The translations under genes were made by a program, and so were the position numbers. Positions 33,420 to 44,936 of a DNA stretch of 64,000 nucleotides are shown here, piece by piece (within the stretch, counting starts at the first letter, position 1; each line of letters begins with the position of its first letter). The notes under the pieces are model-generated. The model ran no database searches. It saw only the letters and a list, made by a program, of their open reading frames with translations, and was not told where the DNA came from. The stretch comes from Phascolomyces articulosus (taxonomy: Eukaryota > Mucoromycota > Mucoromycetes > Mucorales > Lichtheimiaceae), in contig JAIXMP010000048.1 in the NCBI GenBank assembly GCA_025677815.1, positions 206,999 to 270,998 of the forward strand. Direction: 5' to 3'.

Positions 33420-33990
33420 CCTATCATTTGGATCATCCAATTATTTGTTATTTCCCTATTTAGTATTATTACACCTTCTTATTATCTTTTACTGTGCAAC
33501 ATCATCATTTAGTAACTGCGGCTACAAGATCAGTCGATCTGTCAAATCAAAACTATTACTGCGCAACTATTTCAAAAATATATAAATACCCTTCAACTTT
33601 TGATTCAATAAATCTTTACCATATATTTACCTTATAACCACCTTTTAAAATCGCATTATACCTTGTTCACTCAACGCCCGCACGGTTAGCTTGTTTTAAT
33701 TTCATATTATTCATTTCAGACTTACAAACTAAGAGTCTTATTATAACATATATAACAAAATTGTTATTATTATTATTCTATTGAATTGATCCAAGACATC
33801 GATTCTACTTTATATTCTTGATTATATTAAGACGAAACGCTTTCATAATATCCCTGAGCCTGATCTGCTTACATATAAAAGCATTATAACATCAAATATT
33901 ATCTAAAACCTTTCTCCTTGTAAATAATCATCTCAAACTACCGTTCACAATAAACGATATTATTGTTGGTGCTCACTAAATCATAACCGA
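33420..33990 (+). repeat. LTR-like sequence, copy 2
   Basis: Shares ordered blocks with 20300-21210: AGTAACTGCGG, ATATAAATACCC, TTCACTCAA..GCTTGTTTTAATTT and a final TGGTGCTCACTAAAT (33965-33979), but is shorter because intervening sequence differs. TATA-like box, downstream leader and TGG-starting block suggest an LTR followed by a primer-binding site. No coding region of a retroelement follows. Confidence 0.35.
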
Positions 33991-35399
33991 AACCTATCAT
34001 AACCTATTTCTATACACACTTTTAATAAGTACAGACCTAAAGGTTAAAATACCATAAAGCTCTCTAGATCCACCCCTTTGCATCATAGCCGAGTAAATGG
34101 CAATACTTGTCGTAATATAGGGATGAATAGGATTTGATACATTAGTGGGATCGATTTCTTTGCCGTTGAACATTGGGTTGCGAGTTTATACATGTTTAGC
34201 AAGATGATCGTAACTGTCAAATTGACTGGGTTGATCTGATTTGAAATAATGCTTACATTTCCTTTTTTTTGTTCCTAAGTTTCAATTCATTAAATCATTA
34301 CCTGAAAAATTCATTTTGACCTAGTTGTTTATAATATAATCTGCTAATAATATGCTTTAAAGTAGGATAGGTACAAGTGAACTACTATGGAAGGGAAAAA
34401 TTCACATTTCAAAATATTTCATGTAAACTGCCATTGTTTCACAAATACTTCCGCTCATTAATACTAAGGCGTAAATTAACAATAACAAATATCAATCCTC
34501 ATCCCTATGGACTCATAAACATGTGTCCTCAGTAAAAAATTAATTAGAAATAAACACTTCATCGAAAAGTATAAAAGGTATTAAAAAATAGCAAGATAAA
34601 GACGTTATAAGAATATGCTGAGACTGTTATAAGATTTATTTCAATAAAAACAATGACGATAAAGCTTTCTAATATAAATCGAGGTCCTTTTATACATTTC
34701 GAAGAAGTGCATATTTCTAATTATTTATCTAGTGTCGGGTGCGTGTTTATGTGAGCTCATAGAGATGAGGATTTATATTTGTATTGTTTATCTACGCCTT
34801 CTGCTACGAAGGACGTTCATTCATTTCTTATTTTCTTATTGTTAAAATTATACCTTATTTGGTATACTGTTCTGTATTACACCATTTCATAACAATGGCG
34901 TTATTCTATTTTATTCTTTCTTCCTCATTCTAATTCAGATACACCTATTTGGCGTATTCTTTTCTTACGGACACGACAAATAATAATTATATTGAGTGAG
35001 ATTGATTACTTCTTCCATTTCTTCGTTGTATACTACTTACAGCAACAGTTGAATAAAATTCTATAAATAGAACCAATTACTCGTTTTCTCGGAAAAATTG
35101 ACAGGTACTTCAACACACAGTTCTTTGTGCATAACAAAAACACCTGGTACCTACTGACACACTCCAATAACGAATTGCATAATCTAAATACAAAAAAAAA
35201 AAGTCAAAAAAAATTAATATGGAACATACGAAAAGCAATAACAGCCGTTTGCTTACTATGTCCATGTAAAAAATGCACCTTTAATTTTCGGAATGTGCTA
35301 AATGATGCCTTTGAATATTTTTGAGCTAATGTTCGCAACATAGCAAGCATTCCTAACATAGTCTTGTAGTGATCAAAACTAGATTTTCTGCTGTTGTTA
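33991..35399. other. No gene seen
   Basis: AT-rich, without supported frames. The plus-strand frame at 35127-35324 has Lys runs and no domain. It may contain untranslated parts of mobile elements on either side. Confidence 0.4.
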
Positions 35400-37431
35400 C
35401 TTCCTTGTTTGTGTAATACGTTCCCTTCTATGGTGGTTTTCTACTTGGGCAGGACCAATTACGTAGTGTAACGACATCGTCCAAAGGTATACCGTTTTTG
35501 ATGGCTAAATCGGTTCCCAATTAGCGGGCTGAAGGAGTAGGTCGAATGTCTGTCGAAAGTCTGATCATGTTGGCCAACCATTTTGAAATAGTTTGTGTAT
35601 GAGCAGAAAGCTGCAGTCTGTTGCTGTCAACAAATAGACAGTTACTAGGACGGCGTTGTTGTGCCTGTGGGTGATCACGAAGTATTCTAAAAGCCTGAAT
35701 TGGGCAAAATGATGGTTGTGTGGTGTAAAGGTAAATGTTGACACGCCTGATGATCGGTCTACCACTACGTAGTTCCTTAGGGTGAGAAATAACTAAGGTA
35801 AAACAACCTGATGATTCGATCAAGCATTGTTGGAGTTGTATACGATGTAAATCAGAAGGGCGTAATGATACATTAATGCCCAAGAGGAATGCAGCACGAA
35901 AGTTCGCAAGCTTTAGTTGGTGATTAGTTTGTGTTTGAGTGTTGATTATGTAATGGAAGGCGGATGATAGGTCCACCAGCGACTTGCCGAATGGGACTGG
36001 TGGTGAATCCTCTGCGAGTTGTTTAAATAACGTAAAAACGTCGATGTAATGGTAAAATTGTGCTGGGTGGTGATGGAATTTTAGAATGGCTGTTTTGAAA
36101 AGTTTGATGGTGTTTAATGGATAGTTATTGGAACGTGTTGCTGTCAGAAAGTTAATTAAGTCGGAAAATGAGAAGTTGTTGATATCAATGTCGTTGGAGA
36201 TTGCCCATCGACAAAACAACTGTTGACCACGTTTATAAGCACTATTTCTTGGTGTGTTGTTGGTGGCGTGTTCTGTAAGCTGTGCTGTTGCTGAATCGTC
36301 TTATCCTTCTATCTCTTCATACCGTCACCTGAGACCAGCCTCACGGATATTTTCCACATTGGGCTGAAGAATGGGCAAGGTGTTATTGGGGTGCAACGAC
36401 GAACTGACATGCTGGGGTTGAGAGTGATAGGGCGCTGTACTGCTACTGCAAGAAGGAGAGAGTACCATGGTGTGCCTGTCCGATAAGGGACTATCAATGT
36501 TACCCGATGAACTTGACCTTGAAGAATTTTGTGGAGACGACGGCTGATCAAGTTTTACGGAGGGTGGGTCAGCGGTTGGTGAAATATCGTTCATGGAAGA
36601 GTGAAGGCGACTGTTGCTATTGCTTCTGGGTCTGGCTTCCAAGAGATGTAATTCTTCAGCAGCTGTGTTGTATTATCTGCGAATAGACCGATGTCGTTCA
36701 TCCCGAAATGGTGTTGTATTAGCTGGAACGTTTGGTGGTTGGTCTATTGGCATGGTATAAGTAGTATTATTGTTTTGAATAGAAAAAGCAGGATTGATAG
36801 CACGTAAAGCCAGATTGTTACGTGGTTGATTGAGGTACCATTGACATGCATAATAAGTGTTCGAAGTTAGCAAAGGATAATGAACAAGCGTGTTAGCTGA
36901 TCTTGTGGTAAGATTTGTAATAGTTCATTTGTCGAAACATCTAGTGGTCGAAAAACAGAGGACATCTGATATTGCATGGAACAAAAGATATTGTCATCAT
37001 GAGATTGGGCTCGGTTGAAGCGTGAAGTAGCGGTTGGAATTGTTTAGGGTACCGTATATCGGTCGTAATCCATGAATGGGTGGATACGTTTCTATAGTTG
37101 ATCACTTCTAATCATCAGTGAGTTGTTGACTAAATAAATCTTGAGAAATCTCTAGTAATAGTTGGAAAAGCTTATCTGAGGAGTCTATTCATAGTGATGC
37201 CTGGTAGGAAGTGAATGAGAGTGAGCTGTTGGTTGAGGTGTAGGCAAGAGCAAGCTGGCTAATAGTTGCTGTTGTTGTTGTAATTGTTGTTGTAAAGAAG
37301 CAATGAGTTCTTGTTGATCGGCAGGAAGCTATATTTTTTGTTGTTGCTGTTACTCGGTGTTTATGTCTGGAGGAACCATGTTGGAAAGTCTCAATCGGCG
37401 GTAATGTCCAGGAGCGAAAAAAGAATATCAC
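35400..37431 (-). mobile_element. Decayed tyrosine recombinase of a DIRS/Crypton-like element
   Basis: Four open stretches (37189-37431, 36673-36873, 36325-36642, 35521-36219) lie in one reading frame, separated by stop codons, so this was one long protein. The N-terminal part is rich in Gln, Ser, Asn and Pro. The C-terminal 230 residues are a tyrosine recombinase: an N-terminal core-binding fold (SFSDLINFLTATRSNNYPLN), then the catalytic domain with INVSLRPSDLHRIQ (first catalytic Arg), FCPIQAFRIL, DIRPTPSAR (second Arg box) and, past the stop at 35521, GIPLDDVVTLRNWS. The NHYRR box with the nucleophile is seen only after a frameshift, and reads NHHRR. No reverse transcriptase lies nearby, so a Crypton-like or fragmentary DIRS element is possible. 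Confidence 0.7.
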
Positions 37432-37853
37432 AGTTTATTATTAGATAGTTATTCCCTTATATATTTTCTTTGTATTTCCGCTCAATAAAGTGTAGTAGAT
37501 CACGGCATATATACTTATAGGTCAGAATCGACAATCTCTAGGGATTGACCTGAGTTTTATCGACCGTCCATGTTGAGTTACTGCTTCAATCATTAATAAG
37601 AAAGGGTAATTATAATCCCATGAAAATATGGTGCCTTTTCTTTGTAACAACAGAGAAAAATAAACAAGAAATTCGTAGTAAACCAAACTTTATAGCCTAA
37701 TATATTTATAGTTAATTAAAATGAGACTCGTTTTTATTCTCTCAGTGTTAGTGATTCTTATATTATTATGCATATATATATATTATTTATGAGTGCATCA
37801 TTATATAAATATTTGTAACAGTGACGAAGCAAAGCTATCGATCATCCTTATTA
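37432..37853. other. Intergenic; 3' flank of the F-box gene
   Basis: No coding sequence recognised. The stretch nearest 37854 is the 3' flank of the minus-strand F-box gene and contains ATATATAT runs. Confidence 0.4.
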
Positions 37854-39986
37854 CTACATGTAGACGTAATATAGGGTGTTATTATCATTGATATCACTCT
37901 TCGGTAACCTGGATGGTATATGTTGAACATGATGTGTTCCCAATAATGATTTAGCATAAGCAATTGTTATAAGATCATTATCAATAGCATCGCCACATTG
38001 AATGATTTCTAGATATTCCAAACTGCAGTTGCGATTGGAATCATCATTCAACAATACAACATTATCTTTGCTGTTCGTATTACTGTGGCGTTGTTCTTGT
38101 CTTTGTGGGGCACTCTTTTGTAGATATGTTTTGAGCCCTTCTGGGGTAATATTTGTGCAACCTTGTAACGCCAATCTTTTTACTTTTCCTGACAAAAGGT
38201 GTAGTATATCATCCGTCAATAAAGTCTCACTGTAACTAGCATTGTCATTGTTGATATCTTGTTGATAATGGTCTTCGGTGATTCGTAATTCATCAAGAAC
38301 CCAATGTAAATTATGAGCAAATACACGTAATCCTTCCAAAGTGATCTTGTTGTTGTCTTTGGTTGAATACTGCAAGGAAATACGTTTTAATGTTGATGCA
38401 TTAGATTTTTTAGTCAACGCTTCCAAAATACCATTAGTGATAAGGCCTTTACCAGCCAAACAAATAAATTCCAATTTTTGATGCTGTGTTTGCATAAGGT
38501 AGTAATAAATTGGCCCCCAGTCATCGTCGTTATCATAGTGATGTTGAGTCAAAGCAATATCGCTATCGTCAATGCTAATCAGCGCGTTTTCATTGTCGTT
38601 ATCATTTCCTTCTTCTAAGACAGGATGCTGTTTATCATGGGTAATACCAAGTTGCTTCAACGTAGCCTTGCTTCTTTCCAATGCTTCAAATACTTTTTCC
38701 AACCAAAAAAAGCTCTCTGATGTGATCGAATGTAACGATAATTCCTGTAATCCTGGACAATGACTAATCCAACGTGCCAATGATTCAGAATGAATATGAA
38801 TATTTTTGAGATGAATAATTCGCAATTTTTCAAAAAGAATTTCCGATTGATGCAACACAGGTTGCTGCGCGATGATTGGATGCCATGGATCGATGGATTG
38901 GTTTTGAAGTCGTTCAAGACGAATAATTTCCAAGGTATGATGATGAGCCAATATCATTTGAGAAAATGAATGCCCTCCATGATAAAAACTACCACAGACA
39001 ATTTCTTGCAATCCATTTTGTTGCTGTTTTAATGAGGATGATGAGGATGCTTTGGATTTCCAGTGCGATACAAAATCAAGTTGAATTCGACCCCACGCCA
39101 AACATTGGATACTGGGACAAATCTGGACACATGCTTTAATTACATGCATCATAGTATGACCATAGGGTTTGACAGAGTCAAATAAAAGACATGTCAATCG
39201 AGAACATTGTTGCAAGACATAATCAATTTCGTACCGATACAATGTGGCATGTAAACTGAGATAGGTAAATTGAAATTGAGGTAAAGGAGGTTCTTTGTGT
39301 GGTGGTGGAGCAGTGGAATAATCACGGTCCATAATCATGGCGTGACGAGGCGAACCACTGGTATCAAATGTAAAATGAGTCAATTTTTTTGGACAACAAA
39401 TTCTTAAGAATCCATGTAAATCCATAGCATGTGTATGTCGTAGAAAGGAAAGATCGACTAATGAATCAAGAATGGGTTGGAATGCTTCCGATAACATTCG
39501 TCGATCGATAGTTCTACATTGGAAGAATTCTATATAGCATATTCATTCCATGTTAAAGGGGCGTAAAAATCATAATAAATATAATAAATAGATCTTCTTT
39601 GATAAAAAAATAGTAATAGGTTTCTTACCTAAAGTACGAATAGAGCTGCATTCACCCTTTTGTACCAGTGTTTCTATGATCATGGCAATTTCACACTCGT
39701 TTAATCGCTGTAGCCGTAGTTTTTTCAAATGAGGACCCAGGCACCGTAATAAAAGATCATTATTAAGCGTTTCCAAAGAAGAAAGGGTCAATTCTTTCCA
39801 AAGGGTTGTTGTATATTGAGGAATATGATCAAACCATGTACGGGATACACCCATACAGTTTAAACAGTCCGATTTTGTGACATGAGAAAATATGATACTC
39901 ACGATGTCAAAAGGAAGGGCTATTGTGAAATCTCTGTTCATGTTGCCATTAACAGCAACGGAATCGCCATTAGCACCCAGAGTCAT
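37854..39986 (-). CDS. F-box protein with leucine-rich repeats
   Basis: Likely substrate receptor of an SCF ubiquitin ligase. Two exons, 39629-39986 and 37854-39529, join at TTAG|GTAAG and CTATATAG|AATTC with matching phase, giving 677 residues. The F-box spans about residues 20-60 (IALPFDIVSIIFSHVTKSDC, then the conserved SRTWFDHI). The rest is a chain of irregular leucine-rich repeats: LWKELTLSSLETL, LKKLRLQRL, LTCLLFDSV, LRIIHLKNIHI, LQELSLHSI, LEFICLAGKG, VKRLALQGCTNITPEGLK (a typical cysteine-containing LRR) and LEYLEIIQCG. Acidic and Asn-rich low-complexity insertions separate some repeats. The substrate cannot be told from sequence. Such genes are numerous and fast-evolving in these fungi. 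Start at 39986 is the first Met and precedes the F-box by a short leader. Confidence 0.85.
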
Positions 39987-41409
39987 GTTACCGTTGTTAT
40001 CAATGGGGGATATAAAAGAAAAAGAGGAAAGAGAAGAAAGATGAGAGGAATGTATAGGTTTTTATCAAGTTTAGTCTATGAGGGGCAATAATGAAGAATA
40101 GAGAAAGAGATAAGGAGAAAAAAAAAGAGAAAAAGAGAGATAGAGTCAAAAGATCCTTACCTTTTTTATACAAAAAAAAAGGAACGGAAGAATACAACAC
40201 ACATTTATTATCACTTGTGTTATATCACCACACACAAGTCGTAACAAAGTGGAATATTCATTTAATGGCGTTAGTTCTTAATAGCTAAAATGCATGAAGA
40301 ATGTAATTTTATTTTTCATCTACCGCAATAATGTATTTCCCCTCTCCTCCCCTAAAACATTTTCCCATCAAGAGTTTGGGGAACTCTGGCTATGTGATTC
40401 CATTGCTTATGATCAGACATTGTTTCATTTTTGCAGAAATAATCCACTCACTACCACTTTATTGATATAGTTATCGTATATAGTAAAATAGTTGTTTTCA
40501 AACCAGAAACTTGTATATAACGATTCACTCTTCCTTAGTTTTACAGCTTATGAATACTGATGCGTAGAAAAAAAAATAGATCATCAACGTCATGCTGCAT
40601 ACTCATTTTATCGAATTTTATTTTTATTTTTTCTTTTTATTGTATTTTTTTGTATATACAAAATTATTGCTAGTAAGTAGAGTTCATTGTATGTATTATT
40701 ATTTAGAAAGATGGACAATAGGAACCGGATGTAGCTATGCAGTTATGCTGTTGCTTGATCATTAGAAATCATTCGGTTATTGTATAGGTAAGTTTGATAT
40801 AATACTGAATGGGGTTTAATTTCTATATGAAGCTTCTTTTGAAAATCTACTGTGTAATGTGGTTGATTTTGTTACGTATTATTTTTAGTTTATAGTTTAA
40901 GCATTGATGTGTTTCAATATACAAAAAAGGTAATAGTACGTATGGAAGGTTCAAATACGACAAGGTCTACTAGTATGTTTTCAATTTTATACTATATACA
41001 CCATCCATTATTGTAACAGCACTACTTTGGCATTTTTAATTGTATATTGTACATTATTGATATGTGTAGACACCATAGTATCATCCAAGTTATTTGATCG
41101 TGTCTTTAAGCGCAGAAAGAAGGGGGTCAGTGAATAAAGAACACTGGATCATGGTATAAGAATATAGAAGCAACTACTGATGCTAATAGCTTTGATACCA
41201 TGACTGTTGTATTAGATATTGTATATAAGATGGTACAGAATTATGGCAACAATTTCCCATAGATTGCATCCGTCATAACAGCAACTCAATTTTGTATAAT
41301 TTTTTTATTCCCTCTTTTGCATGACATAGCACCAGTTAACTTGTAGAGTGTGGCTTTCTCTTTTGAACCAGTCTTTTTTTCTCTCTTTTTTCAATGAATT
41401 ATAATTTCC
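39987..41409. other. Divergent intergenic region between F-box gene and APC10
   Basis: No coding or RNA gene recognised in 1.4 kb. It carries the promoters of the F-box gene (minus) and APC10 (plus). The last 60 bases before APC10 are strongly pyrimidine-rich (CTTTCTCTTTTGAACC..TTTTTTCTCTC), like many fungal transcription starts. Confidence 0.5.
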
Positions 41410-42752
41410 ATGTCTGATAATATTACCCCTCATTACGGTAGTTTATTTTTATCCGATGAGCTGCATAGTGGTGTAGAAGACGAAGAAGAAGGCGATTCCG
41501 ATAATACAGTGGATCGATCGATTCATGCCACAGTCTCTGGTTATATGGATTCCGATATGGGTACACATGAAGACGATGATGAAGAAGAAGACGAAGACGA
41601 CGATGAAGTGGATGACGATGATACAGAAGATGATGAACGAAGGATGAGTGATTGTGCACGTGAAACAAGTGCATTACGCGTCTATGAAGAAACTCATCCT
41701 GATCATCACCAAAAAGCAACTGGAGGTCGTGAAATAGCTGATCATGAAGCCATTTGGTCCGTGTCTACATTTCGACCGGATTGGGGTGTAGAAAAAATGC
41801 GTGATAATAACCCATTGACTTATTGGCAGTGAGTATACTATTCATAAGAGTTTGACAAATTTGAGCAATAGAGAGGGTATACTTTCTATAAAAAACTAAT
41901 AATTCTTTATATATGTTTATAGATCAGATTGTCCCAATCCAAAAGCACCTCATACTGTAGATTTACTTTTTCATCAAGCCACATTTATTAAGGTATTCAT
42001 AAAAACACACGTACATACAAAGTGGTTGATATGGATTGTATTGAATCAATCATATAACAAAGAAAAAAACATTAGCAAGTATCCATTTTCATAGACTATA
42101 CTCAAGACGATAGTTATACTCCAAAAAGCATTTCCATTCGAGGTGGTACCACCTACCGAGATTTACATGTGCGTAATTGTATTTTTCAATATATATACGT
42201 ATATACAAGAGTTGTTTAATATCAAGGAAGAAGAATATTGACACAGAAATTTGAACTTTATATTTTAGGAGGTGATGGCATTGGAATGTCCTGAAACGGT
42301 TGGTTGGCAAAATGCAGATTTATGTGCAGCAACCGGGTATGTCTGACAAAAAAAAAAAAAAAAAAAAAACTCGGAGTAACAAGTCAAAGAGCGAGGGAAA
42401 AACCATGCAAAACAATAACAAACTTAACATTTGTTGAATATCTATCCAATTGTCTATATAGTGAGCCAGTACGAGTTTTTCGTTTACAAATTGCTGTATT
42501 GAATACCCATTTAAATGGTCGTGATACACATATTCGTCAAGTTAAAGTCTATTCAGTCCTACCGTAATGTATCATTCTTTTTCAACCCGAACAAAAGGAT
42601 GAAAATCATGAAATTCAAACTAATTTTAAAATTTTTAAACCTTAAAATATATCAGATCATATCTTCAACAACAACAGCAACAAAGGCTACCAGAAAAAAA
42701 CCCAAGTGAAGGAGGTTCCATTATTTATATATTCAATAAAGGACTTCGATGA
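41410..42752 (+). CDS. APC10: Anaphase-promoting complex subunit 10 (DOC1/APC10)
   Basis: Subunit of the APC/C ubiquitin ligase that helps bind destruction-box substrates. Exons 41410-41828, 41923-41992, 42076-42168, 42269-42336, 42462-42563 and 42656-42752 join in phase, giving 282 residues. Residues 1-100 are a strongly acidic extension not found in human APC10 (185 residues). The DOC domain starts at about 108: [71 protein letters not shown]. If the fifth exon is read through, the protein stops at SVLP (TAA at 42565-42567), but that TAA lies inside a GTAATG donor. Splicing a 92 nt intron adds 32 residues ending Gly-Leu-Arg, comparable to the Ile-Arg tail by which APC10 docks on TPR subunits. 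I prefer the spliced form. The fourth intron holds a 22-A run. Confidence 0.93.
42348..42369 (+). repeat. Poly(A) run in APC10 intron
   Basis: Twenty-two consecutive A residues just after the donor of the fourth APC10 intron. Simple repeat, prone to length error. Confidence 0.8.
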
Positions 42753-43120
42753 TGAGCAACTTTTCATTCATTCTATGACAACTACTTTTTATGATTCATT
42801 ATATATATTACTATGGTAATGATAGTACCAAAATCATCAAGGCAACACAAAATACCTTCTCACACTCAACAATTCATTTATAAAGACGGAGTGAAATAAT
42901 AAAGGGGAATTAAATCATAAAAGGAGCTTTTACAAGTGTGATAATTGCTTGTAATGAGTCAACTTAATAACTACTAATTAAAAAAAGCCTTCTTCTAAGC
43001 AGAAAAAAAAACGGGCGCAAGAAACTCAGTTATATTCAGAACGTACGCATTTTTTTCTTTTCTTTCTTTTTTCTTTCTCTTTTTCTTTATTATATAAACT
43101 ACTTTATTATTTTTTCGGCA
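42753..43120. other. Intergenic; promoter of the PQ-loop gene
   Basis: No coding sequence. A long pyrimidine tract (43050-43090, TTTTTTCTTTTCTTTCTTTT..) lies 30-70 bases before the start codon, followed by TATATAAA. Confidence 0.45.
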
Positions 43121-44472
43121 ATGTCATTCTTTGACCATTTAGCCGATCGAGACATGTGGGCACTTTTCTTTGGTTATGCCAGTATTGGTTGTTGGTTTGT
43201 TGTATTTACTCCGTAAGTAACTAAGACTATTTGATCTATTGGTATTATTATTCGAGTGCCTTGTTTTGTTTTTATAAAGAAAACTTTTTTCTAACCCGAG
43301 TATACATATAGACAACTCTGGGAAAACTATGTAAGAAAGAATACAGACGGTGTCTCTGTTACTTTCTTGCTGTTATGGATCTTGGGTGACATTTTTAATC
43401 TCGTCGGTGTCTTTTTAGAAGATCTCCTCATTACAATGGTAGGTTGTTTTTATTGATCGTCTATGGAAAGTGATATATGTGTGTGCAAAATATATATGTA
43501 ATATATGTTATCTACGAAGGGATTACATTGATTGTTCTAAATATTTATCTTATTTCAGCTCTTAATTGCATTATATTACTTATTTGCTGATACATTATTA
43601 ATGGGCCAAGTCATTTATTATCGATGGAAGAATGGAGAAAATAACAAAAACAAGTTATCTTCCGTGAATGAATCGACACGATTATTAGACGATGAGACGA
43701 GTGATAATAATGGAGCATGTTGTGACCATAGCAATGATCACGAAGGAGATATCGAAGTAGAAATGATTGTCCCAAAGAACCCGGCAAGAACCCGACGCAC
43801 TGTGCGCATATTTGCCTTTTTGAGCACTGTCTTATCTTCCATCATGGTCTTAGGATCCGCCTATTACCTTTTCGGAATGGAAGAAAAGGCCGACATCCGA
43901 CATTTGCATGTCCTACCACAAATCCTTGGTTATTTAAGCGCTTTACTTTATTGTTGTAGTCGTATCCCTCAAATCATGCATAACTTTAGAAACGAGAGTG
44001 TCGAAGGCTTAAGTTTATGGATGTTTGTGTTTAGTGTTGCTGGAAATGTGACTTATTGTGTGGTAAGTTTTTCTCATCTTTGGGAAAAAAAGAATTACAA
44101 ACAAATAACAGAAGGGGACTTGTGTATGTGTTTTATATATATATATATATATATATAAAACAGTGGGATATTAATTCAAATTATATAATATATATTATAG
44201 TCCATCTTTGTCAAGTCTTTGGATCGCACCTATCTGCTGACAAATTACCCATGGATTTTAGGTTCAGGTGGTACTTTATTCTTTGATTTTACTGTAAGTC
44301 TAAGGCTATTATTTGTTATTTGTTGTTATTTTGACATAAACGATATAGTTCCACAATGATCAAATTTATAAGTATATAAATATACTGATGTCATTGTTTT
44401 ATATTTGTTTAGATCTTTTTCCAGTTTTATATGTATACTATTAATTCTGATCGTCGAACCATTACTAAATAA
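43121..44472 (+). CDS. PQ-loop repeat protein, vacuolar/lysosomal cationic amino acid transporter type (Ypq/PQLC2)
   Basis: Probable exporter of basic amino acids from the vacuole. Exons 43121-43212, 43312-43438, 43559-44062, 44201-44293 and 44413-44472 join in phase, giving 291 residues with about seven membrane spans. The first PQ-loop is FGYASIGCWFVVFTPQLWEN, with the Pro-Gln pair spanning the first splice junction. The second is LGYLSALLYCCSRIPQIMHN. Between them, residues about 95-155 form a hydrophilic loop with Asn and acidic residues, as in Ypq proteins. SVEGLSLWMFVFSVAGN and the closing FFQFYMYT also fit the family. Ypq1, PQLC2 and the G-protein-linked Stm1 of fission yeast belong to one family, and I cannot pick between them by sequence alone. 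A TA-repeat sits in the third intron. Confidence 0.92.
44134..44156 (+). repeat. (TA)n tract in PQ-loop gene intron
   Basis: Alternating TA run of about 23 bases within the third intron of the PQ-loop gene. Confidence 0.8.
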
Positions 44473-44936
44473 TTACTTCTCCCACATATAAAAAAATACA
44501 CACACATGCACACCATCACATAATTCATAATACACAACAATACACATATAACACGTCCCTGTGAGATACCACACGCACACGCTACATATATTCAACATCT
44601 TATTTTTCTCGTTCTTTATTCAATTCACTAGATTTCATTTTGCATCAATTTTTTTTTTTTTTTTTACTTTTGTTCCGTTTTTCACACACCCATATACATT
44701 TATGCAACCCTCCACCTCCCAAAAAAAATCTCAATAATGCATCCTTATTAAAATATAAATATTACTACATAACAACATGTATTGACGTACATTATTTAAC
44801 AATTGAATTGCATTTAAAAAGTATATATAAAGTACCTGGTGGATAGAGAGGGTATAGACCAAACTGGAATTTATACATGCATTGTTTATATATATCAAAT
44901 GTTGTTACGGGTACGTTGATCATGAGGAAGATGTTT
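44473..44936. other. Convergent 3' region between PQ-loop and Swd1 genes
   Basis: No coding sequence. Contains CA-rich and T-rich stretches (a T run of about 16 near 44650), probably 3' untranslated sequences of both convergent genes. Confidence 0.45.

Noticed and set aside
34100..35400. Searched for tRNA genes and for retroelement coding sequence after the LTR-like block
   Set aside because: No TTCGA-type B box with a matching A box, and no gag, protease or reverse transcriptase motif.
41423..41719. Minus-strand His-rich frame
   Set aside because: Antisense shadow of the acidic APC10 N-terminus.
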